A stretch of 10,674 bases of DNA from Euperipatoides rowelli. Lineage: Eukaryota; Onychophora; Udeonychophora; Euonychophora; Peripatopsidae. Positions 8,103 through 10,674 of this stretch are shown one piece after another (position 1 is the stretch's first letter; the number at the start of each line of letters is the position of its first letter). The stretch is taken from the NCBI GenBank assembly GCA_003024985.2, contig PXIH01S0001702.1; one strand, 5' to 3'. Below the pieces are notes generated by a model, which worked only from the letters and a program-made list of their open reading frames with translations, was not told the DNA's origin and ran no database searches. The translations under genes and the position numbers were made by a program.

Positions 8103-8360
8103 TGAATAGAATGAAAATAGATTAACTGTTCTGTAGTGCATAATGCCTTTTAAAGAAAGAAATGTGGTTATTATACAGTATGCCATGGAAATGAACTATA
8201 CACATTAGAGCTACTAAGTCAGTATCTATTACCATTTGTATATTTATTGTTATTAATACTATTAAACTAGCAACTCTGATCATAGTGTGAAGGGTCTTTC
8301 TTTCTTTCTTTTACTAACCATTCATTAATTGCTATGTTTTACCTGAATCCAAACTTTACT
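8103..8360 (+). repeat. Probable 3' LTR
   Basis: This is the partner of 2413-2662, starting right after the polypurine tract. The shared core (8202-8286) and the downstream block ending TACCTGAAT (8339-8347) are in the same order as in the 5' copy. A (CTTT)n microsatellite at 8295-8312 has expanded in this copy only. Divergence between the two repeats is visibly large, so the insertion is old. Confidence 0.62.
8295..8312 (+). repeat. (CTTT)n microsatellite
   Basis: About four tandem CTTT units lie within the 3' LTR and are absent from the matching place in the 5' LTR. Confidence 0.75.
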
Positions 8361-8739
8361 AGATTAGTACTATAAATATTCTTTTTTTTTCAAACATGAC
8401 CGCCTAATTTTGACACTATGAAATTGTGTGTAGAGCAATGGGATGAAGGCACAATAGTTACTAGTAATGTGAAAACATGAAGGTTACATATTTGGAAAAA
8501 AAAGAATTGATGTGTATATTATAGTCCAATCATACTCATTAAATTTTTGTAAGCACAAAACAAGTTGTTTTAAGTAATAACAAAATATCAAATTAATTTG
8601 ATTACATTCCTAGTGCCTAAATTGCTACTTTCTATTTTTGAATTACCGGTACCCAGCTATTTGCCATGGGATTATTTTTATAGTACTGTAAACACAATAA
8701 TAAAATTGGCAATATTTTTTCAACACCTCTAATTTGACT
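8361..8739. other. Spacer between retrotransposon and host exon
   Basis: No gene or repeat is recognised. If the exon at 8740-9012 is a 3'-terminal exon transcribed leftwards, this stretch would hold its 3' UTR. No perfect AATAAA or ATTAAA lies on the minus strand here; the nearest candidates are a TATAAA-type variant at about 8677 and an AATAAA further left at about 8243, inside the LTR. Confidence 0.5.
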
Positions 8740-9012
8740 TTAAGCATTCTGATAATGTTTCATCATAACTTGGAATGGAGAACCATATTCTTCAAGGTAA
8801 GTCACCCGGTTTCTTAACCACAAACTGAACAAATTCATAGGGTTCAGCGCTAGAATATGTAATCACATAGTCTCGATTAATCTCTGTAATTTCATCAAAA
8901 AGTAGTTCACAGTCTAAAACAATAGTATCAGGTTTAGGTGGATTCTCAGAGAGAAGCTTTTTAAGTAATGTAAACAACCATTCTGAACTTGCATCATTCT
9001 GTAATGGGTTTC
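8740..9012 (-). CDS. Probable 3'-terminal exon of an unrecognised host gene, with a frame break
   Basis: The minus strand has a clear acceptor: a T15 tract plus CAG ending at 9013, so the exon starts at 9012 with a split codon (two bases GA, then AAC). It reads NPLQNDASSEWLFTLLKKLL, then PPKPDTIVLDCELLFDEITE, then NRDYVITYSSAEPYEFVQF and VVKKP, which is mixed in composition and unlike AT-rich noise. In that frame it ends at TGA (8792-8794) four codons after KKP. One base further on, another frame continues VTYLEEYGSPFQVMMKHY and ends at TAA (8740-8742), which looks like the natural C-terminus. So either CCGGG carries one extra G, by mutation or sequence error, or a donor lies at CCGG/GTGACT. 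It resembles no family I can name; earlier exons would lie at higher coordinates, probably outside the window. Confidence 0.65.
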
Positions 9013-9136
9013 CTGAAAAAAAAAAAAAAACTTTATAAAAACAAAAAATAGTTAAATACCGGTACATTATCTAGAGTTAAAGGTCAAGTAATTAGTGATA
9101 ATCTTTAAGATCTTAATTAGCTTTTAACTTCTGATA
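9013..9136 (-). other. Intron start upstream of the host exon (acceptor side)
   Basis: On the minus strand this is the 3' end of the intron leading into the exon at 9012. It contains the long polypyrimidine tract next to the CAG. TACCGGTA-like words occur at about 9057-9064. No other feature is seen. Confidence 0.5.
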
Positions 9137-9515
9137 CTGTAGGCCAAGGCCCACCACTTCTTAATTGGGGCCCCTGGAATGAAAATCCAGGTGAGGCCCT
9201 TACATATTTTTGATGAGCTTATTTGTCCTGAAGATTTGATAACCTTTTTTTTTTTGTACGAAGTTTTGTTTACCTATGACGGGCCTATGGGCCACTTGTT
9301 CAGGACTACAAGACCTCTTGTGTATAAAAATTTGATAAGCTTTTTTTTTTGGTTGTATGAACATTTTGTTTGCCTTTGACGAACCTGCGGGCCTTTTGTG
9401 CGTGAAGATTTGATAAGCTTTTTTTTTGTTGTATGGAGATTTAGGTTACCTTTATTTGGTCTTGGGCCCCTTGTCCAAGCCTATGCCCCTGGCCCTGGGG
9501 ACTACAGCACCATCC
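9137..9515. repeat. Tandem repeat with roughly 78-96 bp units, probably from a decayed hAT-like MITE
   Basis: The word GATTTGATAAGC followed by a T-run and GTTGTATG-like sequence recurs at 9233, 9329 and 9407, and each is followed by a TTTGCC/TTACC block and a GC-rich GGGCC end. Spacings are 96 and 78 bases; a shorter fourth trace (TTTTTGATGAGCTT) lies at about 9207. The flanks are GC-rich (GGCCAAGGCCCACC at 9142, CCCTGGCCCTGGGG at 9486). The unit is present once, inverted, inside the MITE at 9803-9967. The flanks also resemble worn ends of that MITE, so this probably started as a related transposon whose interior was duplicated. Confidence 0.72.
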
Positions 9516-9794
9516 AACCCCCTAATATTAGTTAAAAACAATTTTGAGGGAGAAATGCCATCCCAAAATCAAGAAACTAAAGTTATTTTGGTAATACCCA
9601 ATGTAAAATTATTTCATGAAGATTGACTAGAGGATCTTAGTGTTTCTCTGTCAAATACCAAGTGAACAATAAAATATAGAAAAACTTCAACTGAGTCTTC
9701 AAATATTATTCAGACCCACTCTAAATGTTATGCAAATATCCAATTCATTAGTAATTAGCACTTGAAAATGGCTGTCTGTGCAATATTTGTTACC
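9516..9794. other. Spacer with no recognised feature
   Basis: This is AT-rich sequence between the tandem repeat and the MITE. The end of a 66-codon plus-strand frame crosses it, but it begins in the repeat and shows no domain. Confidence 0.5.
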
Positions 9795-9802
9795 CTCCCA
9801 AT
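9795..9802. repeat. Left target site duplication of the MITE
   Basis: CTCCCAAT here corresponds to CCTCCAAT at 9968-9975. The copies agree at 6 of 8 positions, or fully if one C was gained or lost (CCTCC-AAT against CCTCCCAAT). This fits an aged 8-bp hAT duplication. Confidence 0.55.
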
Positions 9803-9967
9803 CAGTGGCGGACTGGCCAGGGTTTCAGCTTGCCTGATGGCAAGCGGGTCCCCATAAGGATGTCCCTACAACCAAAAAAAAAATGCTTATCAAATTTTTG
9901 GACCCTGGTTGTAGGTGGCCTCCTTTGTCTCCTGGTAATCAATATTTTTAGGTCCAGTTTGCCACTG
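9803..9967. mobile_element. Short hAT-like MITE (165 bp)
   Basis: The ends are inverted: CAGTGGCGGACTGG from the left and CAGTGGCAAACTGG reading inward from the right, 12 of 14 matching. The CAGTGGCGGA tip is a familiar hAT-superfamily terminus, and the flanking imperfect 8-bp duplication agrees. There is no coding capacity. The interior contains, on the minus strand, AAAAATTTGATAAGC, a T-run and GGTTGTAG, almost identical to the repeat unit at 9329-9360 on the plus strand. The element is non-autonomous and would need a hAT transposase made elsewhere. Confidence 0.8.
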
Positions 9968-9975
9968 CCTCCAAT
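9968..9975. repeat. Right target site duplication of the MITE
   Basis: CCTCCAAT pairs with CTCCCAAT at 9795-9802 and marks the right boundary of the 165-bp MITE. Confidence 0.55.
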
Positions 9976-10296
9976 TATTGATTTACTATGTAGATGAATT
10001 TTGATCGAAGAAAGCAACTTGTAGAGATTTTGTTAAAACAAAAGTTAAGATTTTGATGAATCGATAGAATTAAGTTAAACATGCATTACAAAAGATATGT
10101 GCAGGATTGGGCTTAGCCTTCCCATTCTAGCATATACTGTAATTTACCATAATAAAAAATAAATATGCTAAAATGATTAATAGTACCATAGTATTAAAAT
10201 GATTAATATACAAATTAGCAAACAGTACTATTGTGTATTACAGTTGATATAAACAATACACTATACTTAATTGATGGAGTTTTTTTTAAATAACAG
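9976..10296. other. AT-rich spacer
   Basis: No gene is seen. It contains a repeated phrase, AAAATGATTAATA, at about 10171 and 10196 (25 bases apart), and ends in a possible acceptor (T8 followed by AAATAACAG at 10280-10296). Confidence 0.5.
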
Positions 10297-10401
10297 ATAT
10301 GCATGATGTGCTGTAGACAGCTAGCAAGAAACTTACTTGCGGTTAGACGACCTGCTGAAGGAGAAATTGTGATTCAGCTGAATCAGCTCCAATATTGGGC
10401 T
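10297..10401 (+). CDS. Candidate small exon cut by a transposon (low confidence)
   Basis: After the acceptor-like AACAG at 10296 the plus strand is open and distinctly GC-richer than its surroundings. From ATG at 10303 it reads MMCCRQLARNLLAVRRPA, then GEIVIQLNQLQYWAQ, where the hAT-like element begins. Composition is protein-like but I recognise no family, and no good donor is present before the insertion. The minus strand is also open here and has a donor-like CAA/GTAAGT at about 10338, so the strand is uncertain. It may be an exon, a worn pseudogene, or chance. Confidence 0.3.
10371..10384. repeat. Perfect 14-bp palindrome
   Basis: GATTCAGCTGAATC is fully self-complementary with no spacer. 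It sits inside the candidate exon, so it may just reflect the codons there. No binding protein is assigned. Confidence 0.5.
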
Positions 10402-10674
10402 CAGAGAGCTGCACGGGCACCCGACAAAAAAACCCGATCGGGTTCGGGTACAAAAATTTTTAGTTGGGTCGGGTTCGGTTAATTTTTTTTTGGTCGGGTT
10501 TTCAGCCGGGTTTTGAAATTTACCCGTTTTAGCTCGGCGGGTTTTTGTCACCTTTTTTTCATTTAAAATAAACCCAAAATTTTACGGTATTTTTTTTTTG
10601 TTTAGTTAGTTAATTAAATATACATTTGATATTCTTGTTAATAACTTAAATTGAACTTATAATAATTGAATATA
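10402..10674 (+). mobile_element. Left end of a further hAT-like element (continues past the window)
   Basis: CAGAGAGCTGCACGGGCACC starts a block dense in ACCCG and CGGGT words in both orientations between 10414 and 10545, for example CCCGATCGGGTTCGGGT at 10433-10449 and GGGTCGGGTTCGG at 10476-10488. A CAGAG-GCTGCACGGG tip plus clustered inverted subterminal words is the pattern of hAT-type non-autonomous elements. After about 10550 the sequence becomes AT-rich, as in the interior of the element at 4297. The matching right end and target duplication (expected ATTGGGCT) are not in the window. Confidence 0.55.

Larger units (their letters stand above)
2413..8360 (+). mobile_element. Degenerate Ty3/gypsy LTR retrotransposon, with nested insertion
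   Basis: The element copies itself through RNA using a Gag-Pol polyprotein. The plus strand shows, in order, a gag zinc-knuckle region (about 5352-5453), reverse transcriptase (about 5880-6390), RNase H (about 6580-6880) and integrase (about 7270-7620). RT before RNase H before integrase is the Ty3/gypsy order (Copia places integrase first). Diverged direct repeats at 2413-2662 and 8103-8360 fit LTRs of about 250 bp, and GGGGGAAGA lies just before the 3' copy as a polypurine tract. Total length is 5.95 kb; removing the 698-bp hAT-like insert and one target duplication leaves about 5.24 kb, a normal gypsy size. Every domain has stops and frameshifts, so the copy is inactive. No clear primer binding site or flanking 5-bp duplication was found. 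Motif wording suggests a mag-like lineage, but that is inference. Confidence 0.8.

Noticed and set aside
8776-8802. Plus-strand donor-like CAAG/GTAAGT preceded by ATGGAGAACC
   Set aside because: It lies opposite the minus-strand exon, where the complementary coding frame explains the sequence, and there is no other plus-strand exon evidence.
9179-9379. 66-codon plus-strand frame
   Set aside because: It lies inside the tandem repeat; its apparent internal similarity is the repeat unit, not a protein domain.
10333-10400. Minus-strand donor-like CAA/GTAAGT as the upstream exon of the 8740-9012 gene
   Set aside because: Joining in the long open frame gives the wrong phase and an immediate stop. 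The phase-compatible frame has a stop shortly upstream and would need an 18-base microexon.
10333-10551. 72-codon minus-strand frame rich in Thr/Arg/Pro
   Set aside because: It is made mostly of the ACCCG/CGGGT repeats of the hAT-like element and is not a protein gene.

Overview
The window looks like AT-rich (about 30% GC by eye) nuclear DNA from an animal, probably an invertebrate. It shows intron-style gene structure, many A/T homopolymer runs, and several classes of eukaryotic transposable element. I cannot name the species. There are no bacterial operons, rRNA, tRNA or CRISPR arrays. Almost all longer open frames are chance frames in AT-rich DNA or broken pieces of transposons.

Layout: 1-789 holds no recognised gene. 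790-1155 (minus) is the broken C-terminal tail of a non-LTR retrotransposon (CR1/L2/Jockey-like). 1156-2412 is unassigned AT-rich DNA. 2413-8360 (plus) reads as one old, heavily mutated Ty3/gypsy LTR retrotransposon. It has two diverged LTR-like direct repeats about 5.7 kb apart, a polypurine tract just before the 3' repeat, and, in the correct order, a gag zinc-knuckle region, reverse transcriptase with the MDD motif, RNase H, integrase zinc finger and integrase core. Inside its 5' half sits a 698-bp hAT-like non-autonomous element at 4297-4994. This insert is bounded by a perfect 8-bp repeat and packed with CGAATATTCGG-type subterminal motifs. It must be younger than the retrotransposon.

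Right part: 8740-9012 (minus) is the best candidate for a host protein-coding exon. It has a polypyrimidine-AG acceptor and about 89 codons of protein-like sequence, but a one-base frame break lies 22 codons before the apparent end. 9137-9515 is a tandem repeat with units of roughly 78-96 bp in GC-richer DNA. 9803-9967 is a compact hAT-like MITE with CAGTGGCGGACTGG-type ends and an imperfect 8-bp target duplication. Its interior carries one inverted copy of the same unit, so the two features are related. 10297-10401 may be a small plus-strand exon, and at 10402 another hAT-like element begins (ACCCG/CGGGT repeats) and appears to run out of the window.

The genes do not form a pathway. The window records successive transposon insertions beside one probable host gene. 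I found no convincing new biological system. The most useful points are the nested retrotransposon/hAT structure, the MITE that shares its interior with a neighbouring minisatellite, and the frame break in the host exon.
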